Positions 48,765 to 59,332 of a stretch of 64,000 nt of DNA are shown one piece after another (the stretch's first letter is position 1; every line of letters starts with the position of its first letter). Where the stretch lies: the NCBI RefSeq assembly GCF_003860465.1, contig NZ_CP034183.1, forward strand, positions 1,132,501 through 1,196,500, given 5' to 3'. This DNA is from Deinococcus psychrotolerans (GTDB lineage: Bacteria; Deinococcota; Deinococci; Deinococcales; Deinococcaceae). The position numbers were made by a program, and so were the translations under genes. Under the pieces are notes generated by a model. It was not told the origin of the DNA, searched no databases, and worked only from the letters and a program-made list of their open reading frames with translations.

Positions 48765-48900
48765 GTCCGTAGGCGTTGGTAGTGATGATGGCGAGGCCGT
48801 AAGCCAGCATTACTGCCCAAAAGGGCGTAAACCTCCCCAGCCCGCACTTCCAGGCCCAGGTTTTCTGCAGCCACTTTACCGCCGAAGATTTTGCGAACAT
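48751..48900 (-). CDS. Small 49-aa membrane protein
   Basis: ATG 48900 opens a 49-codon frame with a basic, Trp-rich start (KSSAVKWLQKTWAWKCG) and one membrane helix (FWAVMLAYGLAIITTNAYGLV), ending TAG 14 bases inside the phosphatidyltransferase gene. The overlap points to coupled translation. Composition is like a real gene. No family is recognised. Confidence 0.45.
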   Translation of the reverse strand: MFAKSSAVKWLQKTWAWKCGLGRFTPFWAVMLAYGLAIITTNAYGLVAE

Positions 48901-48984
48901 CTCAGACTTGAAGCAGCAGGGCCCGAAACATGACAGACAGTACGCACCGAAAAGGGCAAACGTTGCCGCGCTACCATTCAGAGC

Positions 48985-49923
48985 ATGACCTCCTCTTTAC
49001 CGGCAGCTTTAGAGCTGGCCCACTTCGGTTTAGCTGCCCAGCACCCGCTGACCCGCGCTTGGCAAGCTGACGAGACACGTCTGGAGCGCCTCGCGGAGAT
49101 TTACGGGTTTGATTTACAACTCGCTCACGATCTCGACTTGGCTGCCAAGCGGGCCGAGTTTCTGGACGTGGGCCAGGGCGCACAGGCGTTTCTCAACCGC
49201 TGGGTCAACGTGCCGCCTGACCTCCACGCCATGCTGAGCATCCGCTTCGAGGGACTGGACAGAGCCAAACCCTTTGTGGACGCCAGTCTGCTCAGCCGCC
49301 CGCTGACTGAGCTGGATTTGCCCGCCCTGGCTGAAGTCGCCCGCGAGATCTACGGAACGTTCAAGCCGCTGTATTTGAGGCTCTGGAGCGCCGCGCCTGC
49401 CGGACATTTTCCAGAAACCTCACCCGACAAGCGCTTTCTGGCCGCGCCGATTGTGGAGCTCAGAAAAGTGGATGTGCCGCCCGAACTCAATACCCGGCCC
49501 ACCCCAGATTTGCAGCATTACCCAGACGCGCAGGCCGCCTACGCCAGCGTGGACGCTCGGCATCCCGACCACCCACAGCAAGCCCAAATCGAAAGTGAAG
49601 AAACCTTGCAGGAGTTGATCGAAGTGGGAACCCTGTTCGATGTGCTGGTTAACGGCGAGTGGGCCGGATACGTCGGGAGCACCGAAAACTTCGCAGCCGA
49701 TACGCTGGGCCTGGATGCTTATGTGGTGCAGGAATTGATTCTGGCCCCGCCGTTTCGCGGCAAGGGCTACGGCACATTTCTCAGCACGCTGCTGGCCCGC
49801 GCTTTGCCGGATCAAAGCCGCGTGCTGATCGGCATCATTCACGCCGAGAATAGGGGCGCGATCACAGCGGCGACGCGGGCCGGGCGGGTGGACGTGGGCG
49901 GCTGGGTGCAGATCAGATTGTAG
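48985..49923 (+). CDS. Protein with C-terminal GNAT acetyltransferase domain
   Basis: The 312-aa protein has an unrecognised N-terminal region of about 190 residues and a C-terminal GNAT fold: LFDVLVNGEWAGYVG, then VQELILAPPFRGKGYGTFLSTLLARAL, with the acetyl-CoA loop RGKGYG, and GIIHAENRGAITAATRAGR, typical of the last GNAT motif. The substrate is unknown. TACCAT (48971-48976) ends 8 nt before ATG. A stem-loop follows the stop. Confidence 0.8.
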   Translation: MTSSLPAALELAHFGLAAQHPLTRAWQADETRLERLAEIYGFDLQLAHDLDLAAKRAEFLDVGQGAQAFLNRWVNVPPDLHAMLSIRFEGLDRAKPFVDASLLSRPLTELDLPALAEVAREIYGTFKPLYLRLWSAAPAGHFPETSPDKRFLAAPIVELRKVDVPPELNTRPTPDLQHYPDAQAAYASVDARHPDHPQQAQIESEETLQELIEVGTLFDVLVNGEWAGYVGSTENFAADTLGLDAYVVQELILAPPFRGKGYGTFLSTLLARALPDQSRVLIGIIHAENRGAITAATRAGRVDVGGWVQIRL

Positions 49924-49931
49924 TTAAGCAA

Positions 49932-49960
49932 GCCCGCTCCCCCAAGTCGGGAAAGCGGGC
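49932..49960. terminator. Hairpin after the GNAT-domain gene
   Basis: GCCCGCT/AGCGGGC arms with further inner pairing; no T run. It lies between convergent genes. The following 146 bases to 50106 hold nothing recognised. Confidence 0.5.
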
Positions 49961-50106
49961 CAGTACAGCGGGTGCTAAGCGCTAAGTACAGCAAGATTAC
50001 CGTTTCGGGATTCCGCAGAGAGCGCTCCATCCCTCCACTCCCATCTCGCCGTACTTTTCCCATCTCTCGCTTCGCTCGATTTATCTAAAGATAAACATTG
50101 GCTTAC

Positions 50107-52686
50107 TTAACCAACTATTTTCTGAACGATAGTCACGGTTCCGCTGGCCGACCCTTGGCCCGAGCCGTTGGTGTAAGTGACGGTCACGGTATAGACACCG
50201 ATATTCAAATCGATTTTGGGAGCGCAGCCTGTGCCGGTGTAGGTCTTGGTCGCACTGACTGCCTTCCAAGTCAGCGTCGCGCACGACGCGCTCACGCCGT
50301 TGAGCGTCACGCTGCCCGCGAAGTCAACAAGAACGCTGGAGCCGTACGTTCCGACTGAATACGGCAGTTTGGGCGCGGTGATCGTCACCACCACGGTGGG
50401 CGTCGGCGGGGTCGGCGCTTCCGCCACCGTGACGCTCACGGTTTTGCTGTCTGTGCGGCCATCGTAAGTCTGACTGGCGGTCAGGGTGCGCGGGCCGGAC
50501 GTGGCGAAGCTCACGCTGGGCGTGCATCCCGTCCACGGGCCTTCACCGGCTTTGCTGCTCTTCCAGGTCATGCCGGCACAGTTCAGAGCCGTGTCCAGGT
50601 TACCGCCGCCCAGAAACTGCACGGCGTTCGCCTGCAAAAGGGTGGGAGTCTTGAGCGGCAAGGTCGATCCTTGCTGCGGATAGAGAACGGTCACTATGGG
50701 ATAGCCGCCGTCGTACACCATAAAACTGATCTGGCCTACATTGCCGTCCGAGTCTTTGGCTTTGGTGGTGATGGTATCGCTCGCGCCGCTGCCCGCCAAA
50801 TTCAAGTTGACGGTTTTACCGCTGGCGATTTTATTCGCGCCTGCTTTGGCCGAGAACCATTCGAGGCTGCTGGAGCAGCAGTCCTGACCGTCGGTGGCGT
50901 CATTGACGCGGGCGCTGAACGTCTGGAGTTTTTGGAAATTGAAGTAGAAAGGCTGGTGGAAGCCGCCAGAAAAAGTGAACGGCGCAGTCAAGCTGACCTG
51001 CGGGCCGGCGCTGCCTTTGCCCTGCACCACTTCGGTGTTCCAGCGTGCTGAGCGCGAAGTGGTCATGTTCATGCGCGTGAGATTGGAGAAGAACTTGGTC
51101 ACGTAATCAACTGGCACGTAGTAGTAGCCCGCGTCGGCCGCTCCGCAGCCCCACGAGTTTTTGATGATGAAGTAGCCGCCGCCCGCTCCAGCCGGCGCAG
51201 ACGGCAAGCGCTGGGCCAAAGTGGCGTTGGAAATAAAGCCGGTCATCAAGACGACGTGGCCGCCGCGCCCACCAGTAGAACTGTAGTTGGTGACAAAGCC
51301 GCTAGCACCTGCACCGTCCCAGCCGGGAAACACGCCAAACGATGCCAGCAGGGGTTGGCCGCTGGCGAGCAAAACCCGAATGGTGTTGACGGGGAAATGG
51401 CTGCGCCGGGTATGGGCACTGGAAGTTGACCACGCGTTATTCCACACTTCCGTGGTGGCGCTGCCGTCCACTCCGCCGCCTACGTTTGTAACGGTGTTAT
51501 AGGCGCAGTAGGTAATAAACAAGAAACTGGTGCAGGAGCGCGGGCTTTGGTGAGCGGTTTCCGAACAGTAGCCGCTGTAGTTGCTGCAAGCATTCTTGTA
51601 CGAAGCGGCGGTGCCTGCCACACCGGCGTCAAAGGCGGTGCTGGGGCGTCCGTAGGATTGGTTGTACGTCCACGCGCCCTCACTGGGGATCTTGTCGTTG
51701 TGGTTGAGCATGTTGTTAAGGGCCGCTGCCGCGCTGTAGCCGTCCGAGAAATCGCTGGGCGCATAATTGCGCTTGTTTTTATTGACGATGTACTGCTCGC
51801 TGAGGTTGAGCGTCTGATCATGCACCACCATCTCGCGGCTTTCCAGCGCCGCTACCGCCGCAAAGCCCCAGCAACTGCCGCGCATGCCTTGCTGCTTGAC
51901 CGGCGTGGTAAAGCGTTTGAGCGGCCACCAGAAATTCTTGGTGATGCCCGCATTCGACGGCGTGCAGATGCCAGCCGTGTCCACGCCGTTACCGGGGCCG
52001 CTCTGAGGCGTCAGCGACTGGGGCTCTATGCGGGTGTTGTCCAAATTTGCCACACTGGCAAGGGCGTCATCCAAATTGTCCAGCGCGTTCATGATCGTGC
52101 TCACAGGCTGGCCGCTCAAGCGGCTGGGAGCGCTGATTTTGCCCTGAATGTCGGCGGGCGAAGCGTCATAGGCCGCTTGATAAGCCGCGAGCGCGTTTTC
52201 AGAACTGCTGGCCTGCTTAAAGCTCTCGACGATCTGGCGCATCTGGCTTTGCTTGCCCAAGGTGATGGTATTGAAGGTGGTGCCGTCATTGTTTTTAACG
52301 GTGATGATGTAATCGCCGCCAGGGGTCATCGGCAAGTCGGGGGTCTGGTTCAGCAGCGCTTCCACGTCTGGGCTACGCTGATCGGCGGGGATGGCCTTGA
52401 GGAAGGCTTGGTCTTGGACGTACTGATCGCGCCAGGTCTGCTCCTGACCTTTGAGGTCTTGGGCAGTGATCAGCTCAATCTCGCCGCTTTTAACTTTGGC
52501 CTGAAACTCGTCGGGCGTGAGTGTGGTGGCGTCGCTGGGGGCGCTGCCGTCCCATGCATTGGCCGCCGTAAACAAAGACGCATCGGGCGGCGGCTTGGGT
52601 TTGGGATCACCGTTCCCCCCACAGCTCGCCAGCACCATGCTGAGCAACGTGCCCACAAGTAAGACCTTGGTGAGTTTGCTTTTCAT
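50107..52686 (-). CDS. Lipoprotein with papain-like (C1) peptidase and C-terminal Ig-like domains
   Basis: The 859-aa protein has a lipoprotein signal (LVGTLLSMVLASCGG; lipobox LASC), a Pro-rich linker, a pro-region-like segment of about 200 residues, then a C1 peptidase domain (about 265-520): FTTPVKQQGMRGSCWGFAAVAALES with the catalytic Cys, GGRGGHVVLMTGF with the catalytic His, and YFIIKNSWGCGAADAGYYYV with the Asn. The rest (about 530-859) is beta-rich with repeated VTVTYTNGSG-type strands and paired Cys, like Ig or bacterial adhesion modules. It is a surface-anchored protease. ATG 52686 has GAGAGGGGA upstream; the frame extends 9 codons further. Confidence 0.9.
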   Translation of the reverse strand: MKSKLTKVLLVGTLLSMVLASCGGNGDPKPKPPPDASLFTAANAWDGSAPSDATTLTPDEFQAKVKSGEIELITAQDLKGQEQTWRDQYVQDQAFLKAIPADQRSPDVEALLNQTPDLPMTPGGDYIITVKNNDGTTFNTITLGKQSQMRQIVESFKQASSSENALAAYQAAYDASPADIQGKISAPSRLSGQPVSTIMNALDNLDDALASVANLDNTRIEPQSLTPQSGPGNGVDTAGICTPSNAGITKNFWWPLKRFTTPVKQQGMRGSCWGFAAVAALESREMVVHDQTLNLSEQYIVNKNKRNYAPSDFSDGYSAAAALNNMLNHNDKIPSEGAWTYNQSYGRPSTAFDAGVAGTAASYKNACSNYSGYCSETAHQSPRSCTSFLFITYCAYNTVTNVGGGVDGSATTEVWNNAWSTSSAHTRRSHFPVNTIRVLLASGQPLLASFGVFPGWDGAGASGFVTNYSSTGGRGGHVVLMTGFISNATLAQRLPSAPAGAGGGYFIIKNSWGCGAADAGYYYVPVDYVTKFFSNLTRMNMTTSRSARWNTEVVQGKGSAGPQVSLTAPFTFSGGFHQPFYFNFQKLQTFSARVNDATDGQDCCSSSLEWFSAKAGANKIASGKTVNLNLAGSGASDTITTKAKDSDGNVGQISFMVYDGGYPIVTVLYPQQGSTLPLKTPTLLQANAVQFLGGGNLDTALNCAGMTWKSSKAGEGPWTGCTPSVSFATSGPRTLTASQTYDGRTDSKTVSVTVAEAPTPPTPTVVVTITAPKLPYSVGTYGSSVLVDFAGSVTLNGVSASCATLTWKAVSATKTYTGTGCAPKIDLNIGVYTVTVTYTNGSGQGSASGTVTIVQKIVG

Positions 52687-53101
52687 CTTTTCCCCTCTCC
52701 ACACGTCAAGCACCCAGCGTCCGGCATCCAGAGGCGGGCTGCCCCTTCACCGGCGCTTAAGACGGCGTGTCACTGCACCCTAAATTAGAGGGCGTTAAAA
52801 AACTGTTAAACTTCATTTTCGCCCGAACAGGAAGCGGACATGCCCGGGGCGCTCGCTTGGCTGGGGCGGCCCCAATTCAGCGAAACTCACCCGTTTGCCT
52901 TTCCGCGCCGCCGCAAAGGTAAGGCTCACGGAAGCTTTTCTAGAATCAACTGCTAGACTAACCCGTTAAGTGAGAAAGAGGAATTTGAAATTTCTTATTT
53001 TTCGCCCCCTTTTCTGATCTACACTTCCCGGACTACGTCACACTCCTCGCCGCAACAAGCCCCACCTCTGGCCTGTTCGTTGAGGTCACTTTGGAGCAAA
53101 C
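52687..53101 (+). promoter_or_regulatory. Intergenic region and rpoD leader
   Basis: There is no gene here. TACACT (53020-53025) is a likely -10 for rpoD, leaving a leader of about 70 nt that ends with GGAG 6-7 nt before ATG. An AT-rich tract (52981-53002) lies upstream of it. TAGACT (52953-52958) is another possible -10. No RDRM-like palindrome was found. Confidence 0.4.
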
Positions 53102-54721
<1,620 letters not shown>

Positions 54722-54736
54722 GCTTCAAGATGTGGG

Positions 54737-54773
54737 CGGCCACCTTTCCAACTGGGAGGTGGCCGTTTTTTTT
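54737..54773 (+). terminator. rpoD terminator
   Basis: CGGCCACCT/AGGTGGCCG arms followed by eight T. Confidence 0.9.
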
Positions 54774-54829
54774 GTGTGCCTCACCCGGCTCTCCCCCATT
54801 TCTGGGGCGGGTTTCGCTAGGCTAGGAAG

Positions 54830-55519
54830 ATGACTTCTCCCCTGCTGCTCGGCCACCGAGGCGCACCCCGCCTGCACCCCGAAAACTCGCTCGCCGGATT
54901 TCAAGCCGCTCTCGACGCGGGCCTGGACGGCGTGGAAACTGACATTCGGCGGCTGGGCGACGGCGGTTTGGTGATTTGCCATGACGCCCAGCTCAAAGAC
55001 GGGCGCAAACTCAGTGCCCTCAGCCGCGCTGATCTGCCCGCTTACATGCCGCTGCTGCCGGAGGTGCTGGCGTGGGCGGCAGAGACCGGCGCGTACCTCA
55101 ATTTGGAAATCAAGCCGGAAGTGGGCAAGGGGGACGGGCGCACCGAGGAAACGTTGGATTTGGTGCGGGCCTACGGCCTGACAAGTCAGGTGCTTGTCAG
55201 TTCGTTCAGCCCGCTGCAACTGCTGGCCGCCCAGCAGCACGCGCCGCAAATCGAGCGCGGCTTTTTGTACCACCGGACGTACCATATCGGCTGTGATTTG
55301 GTGCCGGAAGTGGCGCGGCGCTTGGAAGTGGCGGCCCTCCACCCGCACTTCAGACTCATCACGCCGGAGCTGATGGAAATGGCAGCTCGGGAAGGCTGGC
55401 GGGTCAACACCTGGACGATCAATGAGGCGGCGCAGGGACGTGAGCTGCTGGCTCTGGGCGTCGCGGGCCTGATCGGTGACGTGCCGGAGGAGTTGCTGAG
55501 CGCCAGAGCGGGCGTATGA
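54830..55519 (+). CDS. Glycerophosphodiester phosphodiesterase
   Basis: The 229-aa TIM-barrel enzyme splits glycerophosphodiesters to glycerol-3-phosphate and an alcohol. Seen: LLGHRGAPRLHPENSLAGF with the catalytic HRG and the Glu-Asn pair, DGVETDIRRLGDGGLVICHD with metal Glu/Asp and the second His, LNLEIKPE, and VNTWTINE near the C-terminus. No signal peptide, so it is cytoplasmic like UgpQ. TAGGCT (54818-54823) ends 6 nt before ATG. Its position directly before a UgpB-UgpA-UgpE transporter supports a role in glycerol-3-phosphate supply. Confidence 0.95.
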   Translation: MTSPLLLGHRGAPRLHPENSLAGFQAALDAGLDGVETDIRRLGDGGLVICHDAQLKDGRKLSALSRADLPAYMPLLPEVLAWAAETGAYLNLEIKPEVGKGDGRTEETLDLVRAYGLTSQVLVSSFSPLQLLAAQQHAPQIERGFLYHRTYHIGCDLVPEVARRLEVAALHPHFRLITPELMEMAAREGWRVNTWTINEAAQGRELLALGVAGLIGDVPEELLSARAGV

Positions 55520-55526
55520 GCAACCA

Positions 55527-55572
55527 AGCGGCTGTATAGAGCGGCTGTATAGAGCGGCTGTATAGAGCGGCT
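55527..55572 (+). repeat. Tandem 13-bp repeat, 3.5 copies
   Basis: The unit AGCGGCTGTATAG occurs at 55527, 55540 and 55553 with no mismatch, plus a partial AGCGGCT at 55566. It starts 8 nt after the phosphodiesterase stop and lies upstream of the ugpB promoter region. Confidence 0.95.
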
Positions 55573-55610
55573 CTGTTAACAGCTGTGTCAGGTCAATGTC
55601 AGGTTAGAAT
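55573..55610 (+). promoter_or_regulatory. Candidate regulatory region of ugpB
   Basis: Contains the perfect palindrome CTGTTAACAG (55573-55582), direct repeats TGTCAGGT (55586 and 55597), and the -10-like TAGAAT (55605-55610). No clear -35 is seen. Confidence 0.5.
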
Positions 55611-55714
55611 AGATGACAACCACTTGACGAAATCTCCTTAGGCTCTGAGACGTTTATGGTCTGGGCCAGGGCGCGTCAGTGGGCAGACCCTGCTTCAAGT
55701 GTAAAAGGAGTTTC

Positions 55715-57010
55715 ATGAAACGAATCATGTTGATGCTGGCCCTCGGCGGCACCGCTTTTCAAATGGCGGCGGCCCAAACGACCGTCGAATTTTGGCACTC
55801 TTTCGGCGACGCCAAGCGGGCAGACTGGATCAAAGCCCGCGCTGACGAATACAACAAAGCCCACCCCAGCGTGACGGTGGTGCCCAGCTACAAAGGAGGC
55901 TACAACGACTCCTTGCAGGCCACCATTTTGGCCGCCCGCCAGAACAAAGCCCCGGCCCTGGTACAAATCTTTGAAGTCGGCAGCCAGTTGGCCCTCGACT
56001 CCGGGGTGTTTCAGCCGGTCAGCTCCGTTAAAAATGTGGATTTCAGCGATTACATCAAACCCGTCATCAATTACTACACCATCAACGGCAAGGTCAACAG
56101 CTTGCCGTTTAACAGCTCGTCTCCAGTGCTGTATTTCAACAAAGACATGCTGACCAAAGCGGGCCTCAATCCTGCCGCGCCGCCCACCACCTTCGGCGGA
56201 ATCCTTAAGGCCTGCGACAAGCTCAAAGTGGCGCTGCCCGACACCAAGTGCATGAGCTTAGCGCTTTACGGCTGGTTTGTGGAGCAGTGGATGTCCGAGC
56301 AAAACGCCGACTTGTTCAACAACGGCAACGGACGCACCGCCCGCGCCACCGCCACCACCCTCAACGGCCCGGCAGGCAAAAAGATTTTCCAATTCTTTAA
56401 AGACCTTCAGGACAAGGGCTATATCACCAACACCGGCAAGCTGGCCGACACCGACGGCACCAACGCCATTTTCAGCAACCAGCGGGCCGCCTTTACCATC
56501 AACAGCACGGCGGACTTGGGCAATCAGATCGCCTCGGCCAAGACGGCAGGCTTCAAAATCGGCGTCGGCGTGCTGCCCATTCCCGACGGCACCAAGCGCA
56601 ACGGCGTGGTCATCGGCGGCGCTTCACTGTGGATTTCCAAGAGCATCACCAAGCCCCAGGCCGATGCGGCGCTCGACTTTGCCCTCTACATGACCAACAC
56701 CAAAAACATGGCCGACTGGCACAAGCTGACCGGCTACTACCCGGTGCGCAACAGCAGCATCACTTCGCTGCGCAGCCAGGGCTGGTTTAGCGGCTCGCCG
56801 CTGCAAATCACCGCCTTTAATCAGTTGCTGGCCACCAAGAACAACACCGCCAGCGCGGGCGGCCTCAACGGCGTGGCGATCCAGACCCGCACCATCATGG
56901 AGCAGGGCCTCCAGAAAGTCCTGGGTGGACAGAGCGTCGATGCTACGCTGGCCGACACCGCCAACCAGATCAACGCCGCCCTGACCGACTACAACAAAAA
57001 CTTCAAATAA
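55715..57010 (+). CDS. ugpB: UgpB-like glycerol-3-phosphate ABC substrate-binding protein
   Basis: The 431-aa exported protein (signal peptide about 1-20, ending AAAQT) follows UgpB closely in motif order: VEFWHSFGDAKR, SYKGGYNDSLQATILAARQNKAPALVQ with EVGSQ, SLPFNSSSPVLYFNKD, GGASLWISKS and MADWHKLTGYYPV. UgpB binds sn-glycerol-3-phosphate or glycerophosphocholine. AAAAGGAG precedes ATG 55715. Two hairpins follow before the permease genes. A second, similar protein is coded at 59333. Confidence 0.85.
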   Translation: MKRIMLMLALGGTAFQMAAAQTTVEFWHSFGDAKRADWIKARADEYNKAHPSVTVVPSYKGGYNDSLQATILAARQNKAPALVQIFEVGSQLALDSGVFQPVSSVKNVDFSDYIKPVINYYTINGKVNSLPFNSSSPVLYFNKDMLTKAGLNPAAPPTTFGGILKACDKLKVALPDTKCMSLALYGWFVEQWMSEQNADLFNNGNGRTARATATTLNGPAGKKIFQFFKDLQDKGYITNTGKLADTDGTNAIFSNQRAAFTINSTADLGNQIASAKTAGFKIGVGVLPIPDGTKRNGVVIGGASLWISKSITKPQADAALDFALYMTNTKNMADWHKLTGYYPVRNSSITSLRSQGWFSGSPLQITAFNQLLATKNNTASAGGLNGVAIQTRTIMEQGLQKVLGGQSVDATLADTANQINAALTDYNKNFK

Positions 57011-57321
57011 CCGCTGCTTTACGGCTCAACGGCCCGGTTTCGCGCTGAGTTTGCTCTCTACTCCCCCCGCCACCATACGGGGGGCTGCTCTCTGCCCTAG
57101 CACCTGCACCAAGCCGCAGCTCCGAATCTCGAATCCGCTCGCCTCTCTTCTCCATACTCCGGGAGAGGGCAGAGCCGCCAGCCGAAAGGTTATTTTTGTA
57201 CTTCCACATTAAACAAAAATCAATAGTATTGGCCCAAGTGTAAGGTTGAGTCGGCTTGGGCCAAATTTTTTTATGGCCCCTCAGTTCCACTTTCGTACTC
57301 GCCCTGCCGGAGGAGTTTCCC
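57011..57321 (+). promoter_or_regulatory. Leader between ugpB and ugpA with two hairpins
   Basis: Hairpin 1: CCCCCC (57063-57068) and GGGGGG (57079-57084). Hairpin 2: TTGGCCCAAG (57229-57238) and CTTGGGCCAA (57255-57264), then A and seven T (57266-57272), a strong intrinsic terminator. Long-range arms CTCTGCCCT and AGGGCAGAG flank the middle. No gene was seen. It would limit transcription into the permeases. Confidence 0.75.
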
Positions 57322-58278
57322 TTGAGCCTGACGTCTAAACGCCGCGTACCCAAAGCAGGCAAGGTGAGCAGCGCCCCAGAAGAGCGGGCCACCTTCCGCA
57401 ACCCTGTGCTGCCCTGGCTTTTTTTGCTGCCCACCTTCATCATTCTGGCGATCTTTCTCTATTACCCAGCGCTCCGAACCTTGCGGCTGAGTTTGTTCCG
57501 CTCCAACATCATTTTGGGCAACGAAAGTTTCGTGGGTCTGGCGCAATTTGCCGAGCTGCTGTCCAGTCCGGTGTACCACCAAGTCATCTTGCAGACCCTC
57601 ATTTACTGCGCTCTGGTCATCTTTTTGGGCTTATTTTCAGCGATGGGCCTGGCGTGGCTGGCCAGCCGCCCGATTGCCGGAGCCAAGTTTTACCGCCTCA
57701 TGCTGATTTATCCTTACGCGCTGTCTCCGGCCATCGCGGGCACCATCTGGCTGTTTTTGTTCAATCCTGAAATCGGTGTGGTCAACAGCGTGCTGTCCTC
57801 CCTGGTCGGCGTGCGTCCGCGTTGGCTGGACAACCCACTCTTGGCCTTCGGCTTGGTGGTCTTGGCCGCCGTCTGGAAAGGGCTGGGCTACAACGTGGTC
57901 TTTTATCTGGCCGCCCTCCAAAACATTCCTGGCGAGGTTTCGGAAGCGGCGGCCATCGACGGCGCGAGCGGTTGGCAATCGTTTTGGAAAGTCACCTTTC
58001 CGCTGCTCTCCCCCATGACCTTCTTCTTGGTGTTTACCAATTTGGTCTACGCGCTGTTTGACAGCTTCGGCTTGGTCGATATCCTGACGCGCGGCGGGCC
58101 CGTCTACGGCCAAACCGGTATCACCACCTTCTTGATTTATCAGCTCTACGAAGACGGCTTCCGCAATTTCAAAACCGGCGTGGCCGCCACCCAAGCAGTG
58201 CTGATGCTGGTCATGGTCGGGGTGATTACCGTCATGCAGTTCAGATACGGCAACCGGAGAGTGCACTATGGCGCCTAA
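57322..58278 (+). CDS. ugpA: Sugar-phosphate ABC transporter permease, UgpA type
   Basis: The 318-aa MalF/UgpA-type permease has six membrane helices; the first is PWLFLLPTFIILAIFLYYPALRTL-like. The EAA loop reads EVSEAAAIDGASGWQSFWKVTFPLL. A UgpA-like DILTRGGPVYGQT segment follows. TTG 57322 is chosen because CGGAGGAG lies 6-7 nt upstream; the frame is open to 57256, but that stretch overlaps the terminator T run. Overlaps ugpE by 11 bases. Confidence 0.9.
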   Translation: MSLTSKRRVPKAGKVSSAPEERATFRNPVLPWLFLLPTFIILAIFLYYPALRTLRLSLFRSNIILGNESFVGLAQFAELLSSPVYHQVILQTLIYCALVIFLGLFSAMGLAWLASRPIAGAKFYRLMLIYPYALSPAIAGTIWLFLFNPEIGVVNSVLSSLVGVRPRWLDNPLLAFGLVVLAAVWKGLGYNVVFYLAALQNIPGEVSEAAAIDGASGWQSFWKVTFPLLSPMTFFLVFTNLVYALFDSFGLVDILTRGGPVYGQTGITTFLIYQLYEDGFRNFKTGVAATQAVLMLVMVGVITVMQFRYGNRRVHYGA

Positions 58279-59134
58279 AGCCGTTTCATTACCGCAAACG
58301 GCCAAGCCCCGCTCCAGTAAGCCGCCAATCCGCCACCTGTGGGTTCATGTGGTCTTGATTATTGCCATCATTGTCATCGCCTCGCCGCTGGTGTTCGCGC
58401 TGATCAAGGCGACCCAGTCCAGCGATCAGGTGATCGGGCCGAGTCTCTTGCCGGGCACCCAGTTTTTTCACAACCTCGCCAGCGTCTGGGGCGACGCCCA
58501 CCTCGGCCGCTTCATGTTCAACTCGTTTGTCGTCACCATCTGCGTCACGGTGGGCAAAACCATCTTGTCGCTGCTGGCCGCACTCGCCTTCGTCTACTTC
58601 CGCTTCCCTCTCAAAAGCGTGGCGTTTGCGCTGGTGCTCTTCACGCTGATGTTGCCCACCGAGCTGCTGATCGTGGCGCTGTTTGATCTGGTGTCGGGCA
58701 CCCTCAAATGGTCTGACAGCTACGCGGCCATCATCGTGCCGTTTTTGGCCTCAGCCACCGGCACCTTTTTGTTCCGGCAGCATTTCATGAATATTCCGCT
58801 GTCGCTGGCCGACGCCGCCCGCATCGACGGCTGCGGCCCGATGACCTTCCTCAGCAAAATCCTGATCCCGATGAGCTGGAACACCATCGGGGCGCTGGCG
58901 GTCATTCAGTTTGTGGGAGCCTGGGATCAGTACCTCTGGCCGCTGGTGATTATGCAGTCTGACGACAAACAGGTGGTGCAGGTGGGTCTACGCCGCTTGA
59001 TCGACGTGGGCGGTCAAACCGACTGGGGCGCGGTGATGGCCGGAGCCTTAATCACTCTGGTGCCGCCACTGCTGGTGTTCACCTTGCTGCAAGAGCAGTT
59101 CAGCAAAGGCTTTGCCCTCGGACAGGACAAGTAG
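58268..59134 (+). CDS. ugpE: Sugar-phosphate ABC transporter permease, UgpE type
   Basis: The 288-aa MalG/UgpE-type permease has six helices and the EAA loop PLSLADAARIDGCGPMTFLSKILIP, with the family ending EQFSKGFALGQDK. Starts with ATG inside ugpA. It forms the channel with UgpA. No UgpC ATPase is present, so the ATPase is probably shared with another transporter. A long hairpin follows. Confidence 0.92.
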   Translation: MAPKAVSLPQTAKPRSSKPPIRHLWVHVVLIIAIIVIASPLVFALIKATQSSDQVIGPSLLPGTQFFHNLASVWGDAHLGRFMFNSFVVTICVTVGKTILSLLAALAFVYFRFPLKSVAFALVLFTLMLPTELLIVALFDLVSGTLKWSDSYAAIIVPFLASATGTFLFRQHFMNIPLSLADAARIDGCGPMTFLSKILIPMSWNTIGALAVIQFVGAWDQYLWPLVIMQSDDKQVVQVGLRRLIDVGGQTDWGAVMAGALITLVPPLLVFTLLQEQFSKGFALGQDK

Positions 59135-59154
59135 TCTTTTCCCTCTGAACGCTG

Positions 59155-59199
59155 GAAGAAGCGTGCTGAACCTCGTATTGAGGTTCGGCACGCTTCTTC
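59155..59199 (+). terminator. Terminator of the ugp operon
   Basis: Stem of about 20 bp (GAAGAAGCGTGC ... GCACGCTTCTTC, inner GAACCTC/GAGGTTC, one mismatch) around GTATT. Confidence 0.85.
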
Positions 59200-59332
59200 A
59201 TTTGCAAGAATCAAGGGTACAAGCGAAATCAGCCTGGCCTTAATGAAGTCAGGGGGCCCAAAACCTCACCATTTTTGTGCATCTTATCCCGGCTTACATA
59301 ATATCGAGCAGCCAACCAATTACCTTAACTCA

